A DNA stretch of 64,000 bases from Nitrobacter sp051912485 (GCF_051912485.1 NZ_CP196822.1:186001-250000), one strand, 5' to 3'; positions 1 through 9,058 are shown, counted from the stretch's first letter. Numbers and translations: made by a program. The notes: generated from the letters alone by a model not told the origin.

Positions 1-321
1 GGACCGATCCTCGGAACCAACAAGCGTGTGGCGCGGGCCGATTTCCGCGCTGGCGATGACAGGCACAACTTCGATTGCTGGGACACGACGCGCAACGTCA
101 CCAGCCTGTTGCTGGTGCTGCAGGACTGGGGACTTCTCAAATTTCACACCGTGGGAAATCCGCATTATCGCGGTAATACGCTCGTGCTGCAGACCCCGCA
201 TAATACCGCGGTGCTGGTTGAGCGCGCCACGCATGTGGAATGGGTCGTTGACTTGTGGCCACGCGGCTACGCCCAACTACCCGACGTCATGACCGTGGAT
301 CGATGGGTCAAGGAAGATTAG
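1..321 (+). CDS. Partial CDS, possible transglutaminase-like cysteine peptidase (C-terminal part)
   Basis: The reading frame is open from the first base, so the true start lies upstream of the window. The visible 106 residues contain a Cys (residue 26, context FDCWD), a His (residue 67, TPHNTAV) and an Asp (residue 84, VVDLW). This order and spacing resembles the Cys-His-Asp triad of the transglutaminase-like fold, in which the His begins a beta strand and the Asp lies in a following VD-W strand. Function is inferred only from that pattern. No signal peptide can be judged because the N-terminus is missing. The next gene lies on the opposite strand. It could equally be an uncharacterised conserved protein of this bacterial group. 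Confidence 0.55.
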   Translation, partial: GPILGTNKRVARADFRAGDDRHNFDCWDTTRNVTSLLLVLQDWGLLKFHTVGNPHYRGNTLVLQTPHNTAVLVERATHVEWVVDLWPRGYAQLPDVMTVDRWVKED

Positions 322-496
322 GCCACGCGCTCCAGCGCGGCGTCGCCGCGTGGTTTGCCTATATTCGTCGCCGGCGGATCAGTCTGCGCGGATAGCGTAA
401 ACCTGATTGCGTCGGCGGAGCCGATGTCGTTCGCCGCGGAGTGCATCCCGCCGTCGGGACGCGCTTTATCCGGGCCTTGAGGATCGCGTCGTCACG

Positions 497-697
497 TCAA
501 ACCTTGAGGTTTTCGGCCGAAGTCTTGCCGCGGTTGGCAACTTCCTCGAATTCAACCGTCTGACCTTCATTGAGCGTTGAAAGGCCTGCTTTCTCGACCG
601 CCGAAATATGGACAAATACATCCTTGCCGCCGCCGGCCGGCTGGATGAATCCATAACCTTTGGTCGGGTTGAACCACTTCACAGTACCCTTAGCCAT
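497..697 (-). CDS. cspA: Cold-shock protein (CspA family)
   Basis: This 66-residue protein is the size of a single cold-shock domain, a five-stranded beta barrel that binds single-stranded RNA and DNA. It carries RNP1-like KGYGFI and RNP2-like VFVHIS, preceded by the family opening GTVKWFN. Family members act as RNA chaperones or transcription antiterminators in the cytoplasm. I chose the ATG at 697 because a GGAG box lies 8 nt upstream. A TTG two codons further up is in frame but less well placed. The upstream 300 bp hold no gene and may carry the long 5' leader common in csp transcripts. Several paralogues usually exist, so the specific symbol is approximate. Confidence 0.93.
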   Translation of the reverse strand: MAKGTVKWFNPTKGYGFIQPAGGGKDVFVHISAVEKAGLSTLNEGQTVEFEEVANRGKTSAENLKV

Positions 698-1011
698 TCC
701 CAAGTCTCCGCAGGATTGAAACAGTCGTCGGTCCCCGGAAACCGGCTTGTCCGACGGCGCACACGATACGCGGTCTCGGCCCGGCTTGATAGATTAAACA
801 CAAGACCGAACTATCTGAACCAACTCTATCTCAACACGGTACATTTTTGCCACAATTCTGGGCAGTCCACTGCGGTAGTGGCGTTACGGACGCGAATGTC
901 AATTCAAAACTCCGCTAGCGGCGCCTGCCGCTCACCCGCGGGGCTCGGGCGAGGCAGTAGCGATCCGCCGGCCGAAAAACCCGGATTTCCGGCGGATACC
1001 GGTTTCCGACC
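698..1011. other. Intergenic region upstream of cspA
   Basis: About 310 bp between the cold-shock gene and sorB without a credible coding frame. It must contain the cspA promoter and leader on the minus strand and the 3' end of the sor transcript. I see a short CCGG-AAAT-CCGG hairpin followed by T residues on the minus strand (about 978-1000) that could end sorAB transcription, but the stem is only four pairs. Confidence 0.5.
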
Positions 1012-1344
1012 TCAATAGGTTGCGGTCAGATAGTCGACGATCTTGCCGATGTCGGCCTCCCCGATCTGCGCACCGTACACCTTGATCATCTTGTTCACTT
1101 CCGCCTGCCAGAAATCCTTCTTGAATTTCGGGCCGCGCGGCTGGGTCTGGACGTAGTCCGCCGAATGACAGGCCGTGCAGTTGTTTTTCACAACCTCGAG
1201 ATTGGGGCCCGGCTTGAACTGTGTGGTTTCATTCGGGAGCTTGTAGTTGACCGGCTTGGCGGCGGCTATCGTCGAGCCGAAGGCGCAAATGCTCCCGGCG
1301 AGTCCAATGGCGCCTGCGAGAGCAAGAAGAACTGGACGCGTCAT
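1012..1344 (-). CDS. sorB: Sulfite dehydrogenase cytochrome c subunit (SorB-like)
   Basis: A 110-residue exported c-type cytochrome. An N-terminal signal peptide (MTRPVLL... to about residue 28, ending in Ala-rich sequence) is followed by one haem-binding CTACH motif. A Met near the C-terminal half could be the axial ligand. The small size and position directly after the sorA-like gene (11 bp gap) match the SorAB sulfite:cytochrome c oxidoreductase, in which SorB takes electrons from the molybdenum subunit in the periplasm. The start is the ATG at 1344, with GGGAG 6 nt upstream. Transfer of electrons to another cytochrome is known for the family and not shown here. Confidence 0.87.
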   Translation of the reverse strand: MTRPVLLALAGAIGLAGSICAFGSTIAAAKPVNYKLPNETTQFKPGPNLEVVKNNCTACHSADYVQTQPRGPKFKKDFWQAEVNKMIKVYGAQIGEADIGKIVDYLTATY

Positions 1345-1355
1345 GACCATCTCCC

Positions 1356-2564
1356 TCAAGCCGCCGTCACGCGGACGGTTTCGATGACGTTGCGCATGTA
1401 ACCGGCCGGATTCCATGCGGCTTCGGCCGGCTGCACTTGGCCGCCGTTGCTGGTCGCGCGCACCTTCAGTTCATGCGGACCGGCGGTGAGCTTGACGGGG
1501 ACTTTCCATTCGCGGAACGAGTATTTGCCGTAGTTGCGGCCGAGCCGCGCGGTTTTCCAGGTCTTGCCGCCGTCGATCGACACGGCGACCTCCTTGATTC
1601 CGGTGCCGCCGTCGAACGCGATCCCTTTCAGAAGCTTGCCGCCGGTCCCGAGTTTCGCGCCATCGGCGACATTGGTGATGAAGGAGCGGACGTTGAACCT
1701 GTTGATAGGGACCGTCGCTTTCGGCGCGGTGCCCGGTTCGACGCAGGCACAGGCATTGTCTGGAATGCGATAGGCCGTCTTCATCCAGAAATTGTCATAG
1801 ACGCTGTCGATGACGGTGATCTCGTTGAGATGCTTGACCCAGTAGGTGCCGTAATATCCGGGAACGACGAGCCGGAGCGGGAAGCCGTTCAAAAATGGCA
1901 GGTCCCGCCCGTTCATGAGATAGGCCAGCATCACTTCGCCATCGCGCGCGTGGTCGATGTCGAGCGCCTTGGCGAAATCCGGCGTCTTGTCGCTGACGGG
2001 GCCGTCCAGGCCGCCAAAAACCACCTGCTTCGCACCCTGCTGTACGCCGGCCTGATCGAGCACGGCCTTGAGCGGCACGCCGCGCCAGCGCGCGTTACCC
2101 ATCGCGCCATTGCCGGACTGCCCGCCGGGGACACGCGGATTGGAGAATCCGCGGCTGTTGCCCGAACACTGGGTAACGGCGACGAGCTCCGTCGCCTTCA
2201 TCTTTCTGATGTCCTTGAGCGACAGCTTGAGCGGATGATCGACCTTGCCCTTGATCTCGAGCGTGAACGTGTTGGGATCGATGTTGAGCGGGATGTCGGC
2301 CAGGTGATAGCGAACAAAGAAGGCGTCGTTCGGCGTGATCGGACCTTCGTTGAAAACCGAAAACGGTGTTTCAAGTTGCGGCGGGCGGCTTGTCTGGCTG
2401 ATCATCATGCGCTTCTGCGGATACTTCACAAGCGGGCGCTCGCCGTTGTCGAACGGCAAGGTCACGTTGTCGAGCGCGAAGGCCTTGAAAGGGGTCAGGC
2501 TGGCGGTGGCGCCGAGCGCCAGTCCGGCACCGACGCGTTTTAGCATCTCTCGTCTGTCGAGCAT
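1356..2564 (-). CDS. sorA: Sulfite dehydrogenase, molybdopterin catalytic subunit (SorA-like)
   Basis: This 402-residue member of the sulfite oxidase family oxidises sulfite to sulfate in the periplasm. The N-terminus has a twin-arginine export signal (DRREMLKR followed by a hydrophobic stretch ending AFA), as expected for a cofactor-loaded protein. The molybdenum-ligating Cys lies in TQCSGNSR. The molybdopterin domain is followed by a C-terminal Mo-co dimerisation domain (about residues 275-395). The start at 2564 has GGAGG five nt upstream; frames extending to 2603 lack this support. The cytochrome partner follows 11 bp downstream, so the two are likely cotranscribed. The alternative SoxC assignment is less likely because no sox genes are nearby. 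Confidence 0.88.
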   Translation of the reverse strand: MLDRREMLKRVGAGLALGATASLTPFKAFALDNVTLPFDNGERPLVKYPQKRMMISQTSRPPQLETPFSVFNEGPITPNDAFFVRYHLADIPLNIDPNTFTLEIKGKVDHPLKLSLKDIRKMKATELVAVTQCSGNSRGFSNPRVPGGQSGNGAMGNARWRGVPLKAVLDQAGVQQGAKQVVFGGLDGPVSDKTPDFAKALDIDHARDGEVMLAYLMNGRDLPFLNGFPLRLVVPGYYGTYWVKHLNEITVIDSVYDNFWMKTAYRIPDNACACVEPGTAPKATVPINRFNVRSFITNVADGAKLGTGGKLLKGIAFDGGTGIKEVAVSIDGGKTWKTARLGRNYGKYSFREWKVPVKLTAGPHELKVRATSNGGQVQPAEAAWNPAGYMRNVIETVRVTAA

Positions 2565-2747
2565 GGCTTCCTCCGAAGCTTTACGGTCGAGGCCCGTCAT
2601 CACGGGTCATCGATCCGCGAAGTTTCGCACTGCCAGACTGCAAGTCAATCGAGGAGTTCCGAATATACCGTTCGATGCGATCGATGGATCGGGCCGCGAG
2701 ATTTTCCGCGATGCGGCAGCATGAAAACAAGCCGTCGCCCTTAATGC

Positions 2748-2782
2748 AAAAACCCCGGCCGCTGGGCGACCGGGGCTTTTTG
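2748..2782 (-). terminator. Intrinsic terminator downstream of the Gly/His-rich gene
   Basis: A CCCCGG / CCGGGG stem flanked by an A tract on one side and a T tract on the other can end transcription on both strands. It lies just past the stop of the minus-strand gene at 2802-3074, which it most likely serves. Confidence 0.8.
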
Positions 2783-2801
2783 ACCGAACCGCAAGGTGCG
2801 A

Positions 2802-3074
2802 TCAATCGCAGACGTTGATGGTGCGCAGACGGTAGCCGAACGGGGTCGGCACGCGACGCACTACGTAGCAGCCGCCATCGTCGTATCCGCCGACATAAGC
2901 GACGCCGAAACCGTGTCCAAAATGACCGTGGCCGAAGTGGTGGCCGAAATGACCGTGGCCAAAGTGGCCGCCATGCCCTCCGCCAAAACCGTGCGCGGAA
3001 GCGGCTGAGGGCGCCAGCGCCATCGCACCGAGGGAAGCAGCGGCAACAAGTCCAAGAGCCAGTTTACGAAACAT
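2802..3074 (-). CDS. Small exported Gly/His-rich protein
   Basis: A 90-residue protein with a clear signal peptide (MFRKLALGL... cleaved after an ASA motif near residue 27). A Gly/His/Phe-rich segment follows (GHFGHGHFGHHFGHGHF), then a C-terminal segment with two Cys (GGCYVV and NVCD) that could form a disulfide. AGGAG lies 7 nt before the ATG at 3074. The His clusters suggest metal binding in the periplasm or outside the cell, but that is inference. Such short secreted proteins are common in Bradyrhizobium-type genomes and are mostly uncharacterised. It is monocistronic, with its own terminator. Confidence 0.75.
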   Translation of the reverse strand: MFRKLALGLVAAASLGAMALAPSAASAHGFGGGHGGHFGHGHFGHHFGHGHFGHGFGVAYVGGYDDGGCYVVRRVPTPFGYRLRTINVCD

Positions 3075-3814
3075 GGTCGTTCTCCTTAAATGAAGCGCAC
3101 AATGCGCGGGTTTCCGTTTCAATTCGTGTTCTAGTTTCCAGTTGCGGGCTTGTGCTTGGGTCTCGCTCTTGCCCGTCGCATGTTCGTCGCTTGCTTTGAA
3201 AAGGCGGTTCGAAGAATCCGGTGGGGTAAATCCGACAATTTTCTGAATAGACGTTCAGACAAGTGGGGTTTCGACCCTGTGTGTGTGCGAAATCTCACAC
3301 AGCGCAAATGCCGCTGGAAAATATGCGCGAACTAGCGGCGACAGGCCGACCCCGCTTGAGATGACCCGCGCTTGTTTTTGGCGTCAGGTTTGCCGGCTGG
3401 TGGCGATGCCGATTTCGCAATTGCTGCTATCGTCCGCCGCGTTACGCACGACGTCTGTGCCGCCATGCTGGTGGTTCTGATGATGGAAGCAGCGTTCTAC
3501 TACGGCCTGCTGATGGCGAAGGTTGCGCCCCCCACGTCGCGTAGGTCCCGTTCGAACCGGCGTGGCGCTGGCGCAGTCCTATCAAGGGGCCGTGGTATTG
3601 ATTGCGGTTGCGGTGTTCTCGCCGGTTCTGATCTGGATGCACTTGGCTTCGTTCAGCTTGGCGGCAACTGGTAGAGGGCGACGCCGTTCGCCGGTGTCTG
3701 TTTCAACGGTGCTGAATCGGACTCCAGCCTCATTGATCGAGCATGATCTTATCCGAAAACCGGCTTCCACTTTTCGGGATCATGCTCTGGCTCTCGCCGC
3801 CGTCGCACGATAGT
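3075..3814. other. Gene-poor intergenic region with one palindromic repeat
   Basis: About 740 bp with no frame I trust. Several short open frames exist on both strands, but none has a plausible start with recognisable protein features. The promoter of the Gly/His-rich gene must lie at its left end. A dispersed palindromic element occupies 3739-3787 at the right end, next to the ycjF-like stop. Confidence 0.6.
3739..3787. repeat. Dispersed palindromic repeat, copy A
   Basis: The element begins GAGCATGATC and ends GATCATGCTC, with an inner CCGAAAA / TTTTCGG pair around CCGGCTTCCAC. It forms a long imperfect hairpin. A near-identical copy lies at 17806-17848 and related elements at 16336-16448, each directly after a gene end or between divergent units. 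Confidence 0.8.
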
Positions 3815-4864
3815 TCAGGCGTCGCTGCCGCGTTTGCGCAACAGGTCTTTTGCAAGATCACCGAGCGTGGGCCGCGGCAGCGCGGTGAACGGCATCGGCC
3901 GGGTGACGTCGATCGCCGCCAGCCCGAGGCGCGCGGTCAGCAATCCGTTGAGGACGCCTTCGCCCAGACGCGTCGACAGTTTCGCGGCGATGCCCTGGCC
4001 GAGCATCTGCTGGATCAACGTATCGCTGGCCGCCATGCCGCCGGTGATGGCGAGATGCGCGATGACGTGGCGTATCAGGCGGATCATCCCGAGTGTGCCG
4101 GGCCTTCCGCCATACAGGCGCGCAAGCTGCCTTACCAGCCGCATCGCCGCGGCGAATACGAACAGCACATCGACCACGGCGCGGGGGCTGATGGCGGTCA
4201 CGATCGACACGCGCTGCGCCGCCACCGACACCAGGCGGCGTGCTTCCTGATCCAGCGGGGCCATCAACTCGCGTTCGGCGAGCCGCACCAGATCGGCGCC
4301 GTCGATGATGTCAGTGTCATGGCTCCGCAACGCTGCTCGCGCCCGCGCAAGGTGCGGATTGTCGTGGGCGAGTTTCACCAGATCACGCACGACCACCCTC
4401 GCTCCCGTGCGATCGTCGGCCGCGACTGCGGCCAGCGCTCGCCGATGCAGGTTCTCGATGGTGGAGAGACGGGCAAGGCCCGCGATCTCGCGCGCCGCGA
4501 TAACGGTCGACGCGACCACGAACAGCGCCGCCAGCATCAGCCCGAGGAAGCCAAGCCCCTCGCTGCGTGCAAACAGGTCGGCGATCAGGTTTATGGCGCC
4601 GAGCACGGTACCGAGTACGATGAGCCCCGCCAGCGACGACCAGAACAGCACGCCCCAGCGAAATCCTTTCCGCGACGGAACCGGAAGCTTCTCCGGTGGT
4701 TCCTCCGGCAGCAACACGGGCTCGGGCTCAGGCTCTGCTTCCGGTGTAATGCTGATGCCGCCGCGCGCAGGCCGGCTAGCGGCCTCATCGGGATCGAGGA
4801 CCACGACGAGCGGATCGTCGAGCTTGAATGTGACGGGGCGGCGCAGGCCGGATCGATCACTCAT
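3815..4864 (-). CDS. ycjF: YcjF-like membrane protein (TIGR01620 / DUF697)
   Basis: This 349-residue protein has a charged, Pro/Glu-rich N-terminal tail (about residues 1-70). Two adjacent transmembrane segments follow (WGVLFWSSLAGLIVLG and GLMLAALFVVASTVIA), then a helical C-terminal domain of the DUF697 type. In enterobacteria YcjF is encoded with the GTPase-like YcjX beside the phage-shock genes, and both respond to envelope stress. Its ATG overlaps the stop of the ycjX-like gene (ATGA), which implies translational coupling. The open frame continues upstream to 5170, but only inside the ycjX coding region, so that extension is rejected. The biochemical role is not established. Confidence 0.87.
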   Translation of the reverse strand: MSDRSGLRRPVTFKLDDPLVVVLDPDEAASRPARGGISITPEAEPEPEPVLLPEEPPEKLPVPSRKGFRWGVLFWSSLAGLIVLGTVLGAINLIADLFARSEGLGFLGLMLAALFVVASTVIAAREIAGLARLSTIENLHRRALAAVAADDRTGARVVVRDLVKLAHDNPHLARARAALRSHDTDIIDGADLVRLAERELMAPLDQEARRLVSVAAQRVSIVTAISPRAVVDVLFVFAAAMRLVRQLARLYGGRPGTLGMIRLIRHVIAHLAITGGMAASDTLIQQMLGQGIAAKLSTRLGEGVLNGLLTARLGLAAIDVTRPMPFTALPRPTLGDLAKDLLRKRGSDA

Positions 4865-6330
4865 TGCAGTCGGTCTCCGATCAGAAACTGAAGCGCCCGG
4901 TCGAGGCGGATATGGGGCAGAGCGGGATCGCCGGTTTCGTCGCCTCGGAGGCGTGGGGGACGAAAGCGGAGAAAGCGGAAATCGGCCTGGTCCATCGCCG
5001 ACGTGGATAGCCCCCGGAACGCACCGTTTCCGCTGAAAAGCTCCTTGAGATCGGTGGGCAGGTCGCCCGGAAATGTCGCGACCTCGGTATGGCCGTCCAG
5101 GGTCTGGCCGCTGGCGACTTCGCCGGCGAGGGGCGTGCCGAGGATGGACGGCAGTTTTTCGCGACCACACTGCACCTGCGCCTCGCGAGTGGCGCGAACC
5201 GCCGCCAGGGCGACAACGTCGATGGCGGCGCCGGCGACTTCGGCCCGTGCGGCCGCGCGTTCTACAACGCGCCGCAGGATTGCCTCAAGCCGGTCGTGAC
5301 TGGTGTGATGCAGATGATCGGCCTTGGTGGCGGCGAACAGGATGCGGTCGATCCGCGGCCGGAACAGCGCGCTCAGCATCGTGCTGCGGCCGACGCGGTA
5401 GCAATCCAGAATTCCGGCGAGCGCGGCTTCGAGGTCGTATAATGCTTCCGGGCCGGCATTGAAGGCGGAGAGCGTATCGACCAGCACGACCTGGCGGTCG
5501 AGTCGCGAAAAGTGATCGCGGAAAAACGGCCGAACCACGAGGTCCTTGTAGGCCTCATATCGCCGCCGCATCATCGTCCATAGCGATCCATCGGGCGCGA
5601 TCCCTCCGGCGGACAGATCGAGCGGTGCGAAGGTGAGCGCGGGCGAGCCTGCGAGGTTACCCGGCATCAGGAAACGGCCGGGCGGCAGCAGGCTCATGGC
5701 GAAACGTTCGTCCCGACAGGCGCGGAGATAGTCGGTGAACAGCCGTGCGGCGGTGAGCGTCGCCTGTTCGTCCTCACGGGTCGACGGCCGGAGCGTTGCG
5801 AGATGTGCGTGCCATGCTTCTGCGAGCCGCGCGCGCGGCTGTTGCCGCGACAGTGCCAGGCTTTCGGTCGACCATTGTTCATAACTCTTGTCGAGCAGCG
5901 GCAGATCGAGCAACCATTCGCCGGGATAGTCGACGATATCGAGCGTTAGCGTCTGGTCCGAGCCGTTTTGCCGCTGATAGCCGATCACCAGCCGCAACTC
6001 GCTGATATCGACCGTCGAGCTCGGCCAGCGTCGTTCCGTGATCAGCGTATGGACGTGATGTTCATAGCTGAACCGCGGTATCGCGTCGTCTGGCTGCGGG
6101 GCAAGCTGTGCGCGGGCGATGCGGCCGCTGGCGAGAGATTCAAAAACCGGAAACCGGCCGCCACGCGACAGGCCATGCACCAGCGCCGTGATGAACACGG
6201 TTTTGCCAGCGCGCGACAGGCCGGTTACGCCGAGCCTGATCGTCGGGTTGAAAAAGTTTTCGCCGTAGTCCAGCAGCGCGCGCGCCGACAGACGCGCTTC
6301 TTCAACAATATCGGAAAAGCTGGAGGCCAT
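4861..6330 (-). CDS. ycjX: YcjX-like P-loop GTPase (DUF463)
   Basis: A 489-residue cytoplasmic P-loop protein. The Walker A motif GLSRAGKT lies at residues 37-44, and DIVDYPGEW provides a Walker B / switch II-like element. Lower down, FAATKADHLH is an NKxD-like guanine specificity motif (TKAD), consistent with a GTPase. The length agrees with the YcjX family. It is the first gene of a two-gene unit with the ycjF-like gene. In other bacteria this pair belongs to the Psp envelope-stress regulon, but no pspA or pspF is visible in this window. The ATG at 6330 is followed by a family-typical N-terminus. Confidence 0.9.
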   Translation of the reverse strand: MASSFSDIVEEARLSARALLDYGENFFNPTIRLGVTGLSRAGKTVFITALVHGLSRGGRFPVFESLASGRIARAQLAPQPDDAIPRFSYEHHVHTLITERRWPSSTVDISELRLVIGYQRQNGSDQTLTLDIVDYPGEWLLDLPLLDKSYEQWSTESLALSRQQPRARLAEAWHAHLATLRPSTREDEQATLTAARLFTDYLRACRDERFAMSLLPPGRFLMPGNLAGSPALTFAPLDLSAGGIAPDGSLWTMMRRRYEAYKDLVVRPFFRDHFSRLDRQVVLVDTLSAFNAGPEALYDLEAALAGILDCYRVGRSTMLSALFRPRIDRILFAATKADHLHHTSHDRLEAILRRVVERAAARAEVAGAAIDVVALAAVRATREAQVQCGREKLPSILGTPLAGEVASGQTLDGHTEVATFPGDLPTDLKELFSGNGAFRGLSTSAMDQADFRFLRFRPPRLRGDETGDPALPHIRLDRALQFLIGDRLQ

Positions 6331-6540
6331 GTCGATGCGATGTCGATACTCGGAACTGGAATGGCGTGCAAATCGCGTCTGCGCAACCGGAAAGTGGCGA
6401 TTGACGGGCGGAAATCAAGTTTTGGTGTTGAGACGAACCGTACATTATTTGTGTTCAGATTTCGTTGACGATGGACCGGCCGTCATTGTAGCGCCTTTCC
6501 GCTAGCGCAAGACACTGAAAATACGCCCCGGAGCCCAGAG

Positions 6541-7230
6541 TTGGTGACGTTGCCCAGGCTGAAGCAAGCCCCCGCGAATGCCTTGGCCGGCGCGATCCGC
6601 TGGAATTACGACCGCGCGGAACTGATCGCCGACGGCGTCGTGCATGTGCTGGGCGTTGTTGCCGGACTGATCGCGGCCACGATCCTGATCGTGTTAACTG
6701 CCGTTTATGCCGGCTGTCGCGACGTGGCGGTCGTATCCATCTACATCGCCGGCCTGATGACCATGCTGGTATTGTCTGCGACCTACAATCTGTGGCCGGT
6801 GTCGCCGCGAAAATGGCTGCTGCGCCGCTTCGATCATTCCGCGATCTACATTCTGATCGCGGCGACCTACACGCCGTTCATCGTGCAGGTGAAAGACAAC
6901 GCATTTGCAATCGCTCTGCTGATCGGGGTCTGGTGCGTGGCGATGATCGGAATCGCGCTCAAACTGGCTCTACCCGGCCGGTTCGACCGGCTGTCGGTCG
7001 TTCTCTATCTGGTGATGGGATGGAGCGGCCTCATGATCTACGACGATGTCGTCCCGTCGCTGTCCGCGACGGCACTATGGTTTGTGGTCGTGGGTGGAGC
7101 GCTCTACAGCTTCGGCGTGATTTTCCACGCTTGGCGGCGGCTGCGTTTTCATAACGCCATCTGGCATTCGTTTGTCCTGCTCGGTGCAGCCTGCCATTAC
7201 ACGGCCGTGTTCGATCTCGTATTGGCCTGA
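6541..7230 (+). CDS. Hemolysin III / PAQR-family membrane protein
   Basis: A 229-residue integral membrane protein with seven predicted helices. Family marks include a Glu/Asp-His element at the first helix (DGVVHVLG), an internal DHSAIYILIAATYTP, and a C-terminal H-x3-H type pattern (FHNAIWHSF...CHYTAV). These His and Asp residues form the metal site in PAQR receptors and hemolysin III. The name is historical and haemolytic activity should not be assumed. The start uses TTG at 6541 or GTG at 6544, with GGAG 7-10 nt upstream; no ATG is available near the N-terminus. The gene stands alone. Confidence 0.85.
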   Translation: MVTLPRLKQAPANALAGAIRWNYDRAELIADGVVHVLGVVAGLIAATILIVLTAVYAGCRDVAVVSIYIAGLMTMLVLSATYNLWPVSPRKWLLRRFDHSAIYILIAATYTPFIVQVKDNAFAIALLIGVWCVAMIGIALKLALPGRFDRLSVVLYLVMGWSGLMIYDDVVPSLSATALWFVVVGGALYSFGVIFHAWRRLRFHNAIWHSFVLLGAACHYTAVFDLVLA

Positions 7231-7441
7231 GCTCCTTACAAGCCGAGCAGAACGATGCAGGCCGTGGATGCGATGGTGAAGATCAGCGCCGAGTAGACCT
7301 GTCGGTATGTCTATCCCCGAAACGGGATGTTGATACCGCCGGACTAAGCAACGTTAGAGGGAATACAAGTGTTAGTTCTAGTAAAAGTTGTTTAACCAGT
7401 CGGGAGCATTGTCGTCGTCGGGGCATTTAGGGGCGACCATC

Positions 7442-8923
7442 ATGGGCTTTCTCACGGCATCTCGCGACACGAACGCGAAACTCGACGCATTGAACAGATC
7501 TCAGGCAGTCATCGAGTTTAACCTCGATGGAACGATCATCGCGGCGAACCAGAATTTTCTCAAAGCGATGGGCTACACGCTGGAAGAAATCCGGGGCAAG
7601 CACCACAGCATATTCGTGGACGCGGCCCGGCGTGACAGCGCAGAGTATCGCGGGTTCTGGGATGCGCTGCGCCGTGGCGAGTATCAGGCGCAGGAGTTCA
7701 AGCGCGTCGCCAAGGGCGGGCGGCCCATCTGGATTCAGGCTTCCTACAACCCGCTGCTGGACCGCCGCGGCAAGCCATTCAAGGTGGTCAAGTTCGCCAC
7801 TGATATCACCCAACAGAAACTCAGAAACGCCGATTGTGAAGGCCAGCTCAAGGCGATTCACAAGGCGCAGGCCGTGATCGAATTCAATCTCGACGGCACC
7901 ATCATCACGGCGAACGACAATTTCCTGAATGCGCTGGGTTACCGTCTCGATGAGATCCAGGGACAGCACCACCGGATCTTTGTCGAGCCGGCAGAACGCG
8001 ACAGCGCGGCTTACAGGGCCTTTTGGGACTCGCTTCGGCGCGGCGAATATCAGGCTGCCGAGTACAAGCGGATCGGCAAAGGCGGCCGGGCGGTCTGGAT
8101 TCAGGCGTCCTATAACCCCATTCAGGATGCAGAAGGGGCGCTTATGAAGGTGGTCAAGTTCGCCACCGATGTGACGACCCAGGTCGAAGACCGCATGCGA
8201 CGCATGCATTTGCAGAAATCCATCGACACAGACCTCGGCCAGATCACCGAGTCTGTCGCTGCGACCTCAGAACGCGTCACCTCGGCCGCCGATGCATCCA
8301 CGCAAGCGTCGACCAACATGCAGGCCGTTGCGGCCGGCGCGGAAGAACTCGCGGCATCGGTCGGCGAGATCAGCCGCCAGGCGGCGGACGCACTCGCCAT
8401 CTCCCAGCACGCGGTCACGCAAGCCAACGAGACCAGCACCATTGTTGCCGGGCTTGCGACGGCGGCGCAGAAAATCGGCGACGTCGTCAATCTCATCAAC
8501 AGCATTGCCGAGCAGACCAATCTGCTGGCGCTCAACGCCACGATCGAGGCGGCGCGCGCGGGGGAAGCCGGCCGGGGTTTTGCGGTGGTCGCGTCGGAAG
8601 TGAAGAGCCTGGCGTCGCAAACCGCCAAGGCCACCGAGGAGATCAGCGGCCAGGTCGCCGAGGTTCAGAACACCACCAGCAGCGCCGTGGGCGTCATCGA
8701 GGCCATCACCCAGACCATTTCGCGCATCAACGAAATATCGGCGGCCATCGCTGCGTCGGTCGAGGAACAGGCGTCGGTGACCCAGAGCATCTCGTCCAAC
8801 ATGCAGGTCGCAGCTAAGGGGGTTACCGATATCACCGCGAGCATGAGCGAAATCGCCGACGTTACGAAGTCCGTGGACGTCGCGACCCGCAAGGTCAAGG
8901 ACGCATCGCGCGCGCTGGCGTAG
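7442..8923 (+). CDS. Soluble methyl-accepting chemotaxis protein with two PAS domains
   Basis: A 493-residue cytoplasmic chemoreceptor with no transmembrane segment. PAS domain 1 (about residues 20-125) and PAS domain 2 (about 142-248) are close copies of each other, sharing VIEFNLDGTII, FW-D-LRRGEYQA and VVKFATD. The signalling domain (about 265-490) contains the conserved hairpin tip, with EQTNLLALNATIEAAR. PAS domains often bind haem or FAD and sense oxygen or redox state; the ligand here is unknown. There is no C-terminal CheR/CheB-tethering pentapeptide. The start at 7442 is preceded by GGGG and is a better choice than the upstream TTG at 7388. A chemotaxis operon lies 11 kb downstream. 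Confidence 0.92.
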   Translation: MGFLTASRDTNAKLDALNRSQAVIEFNLDGTIIAANQNFLKAMGYTLEEIRGKHHSIFVDAARRDSAEYRGFWDALRRGEYQAQEFKRVAKGGRPIWIQASYNPLLDRRGKPFKVVKFATDITQQKLRNADCEGQLKAIHKAQAVIEFNLDGTIITANDNFLNALGYRLDEIQGQHHRIFVEPAERDSAAYRAFWDSLRRGEYQAAEYKRIGKGGRAVWIQASYNPIQDAEGALMKVVKFATDVTTQVEDRMRRMHLQKSIDTDLGQITESVAATSERVTSAADASTQASTNMQAVAAGAEELAASVGEISRQAADALAISQHAVTQANETSTIVAGLATAAQKIGDVVNLINSIAEQTNLLALNATIEAARAGEAGRGFAVVASEVKSLASQTAKATEEISGQVAEVQNTTSSAVGVIEAITQTISRINEISAAIAASVEEQASVTQSISSNMQVAAKGVTDITASMSEIADVTKSVDVATRKVKDASRALA

Positions 8924-8940
8924 CGTGGCGGTATTGACGG

Positions 8941-8968
8941 AAGAGAGCCGTCACGCCGGCTCTTCTCT
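8941..8968 (+). terminator. Likely terminator after the chemoreceptor gene
   Basis: An AGAGCCG / CGGCTCT stem with a 6-nt loop is followed by TCTCTCC, 18 bp after the stop codon. The T tract is interrupted by C, so it is only a moderate intrinsic terminator. Confidence 0.4.
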
Positions 8969-9058
8969 CCGCCACCTCGCCGTGGCATGGTCGTTCCCGG
9001 GATAAACGCGATCGGTCCGGTTTCCGATGTGTTCCGTCGCGCCTGCGGGAGACTTTGC

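Noticed and set aside
1437..2543. A 368-codon plus-strand open frame across sorA
   Set aside because: It is the mirror of the well-supported minus-strand sulfite dehydrogenase gene and has no recognisable protein features.
3743..4891. A 382-codon plus-strand frame across ycjF
   Set aside because: It is antisense to the DUF697 protein and its composition (Arg, His, Gln-rich) is typical of G+C-rich shadow frames.
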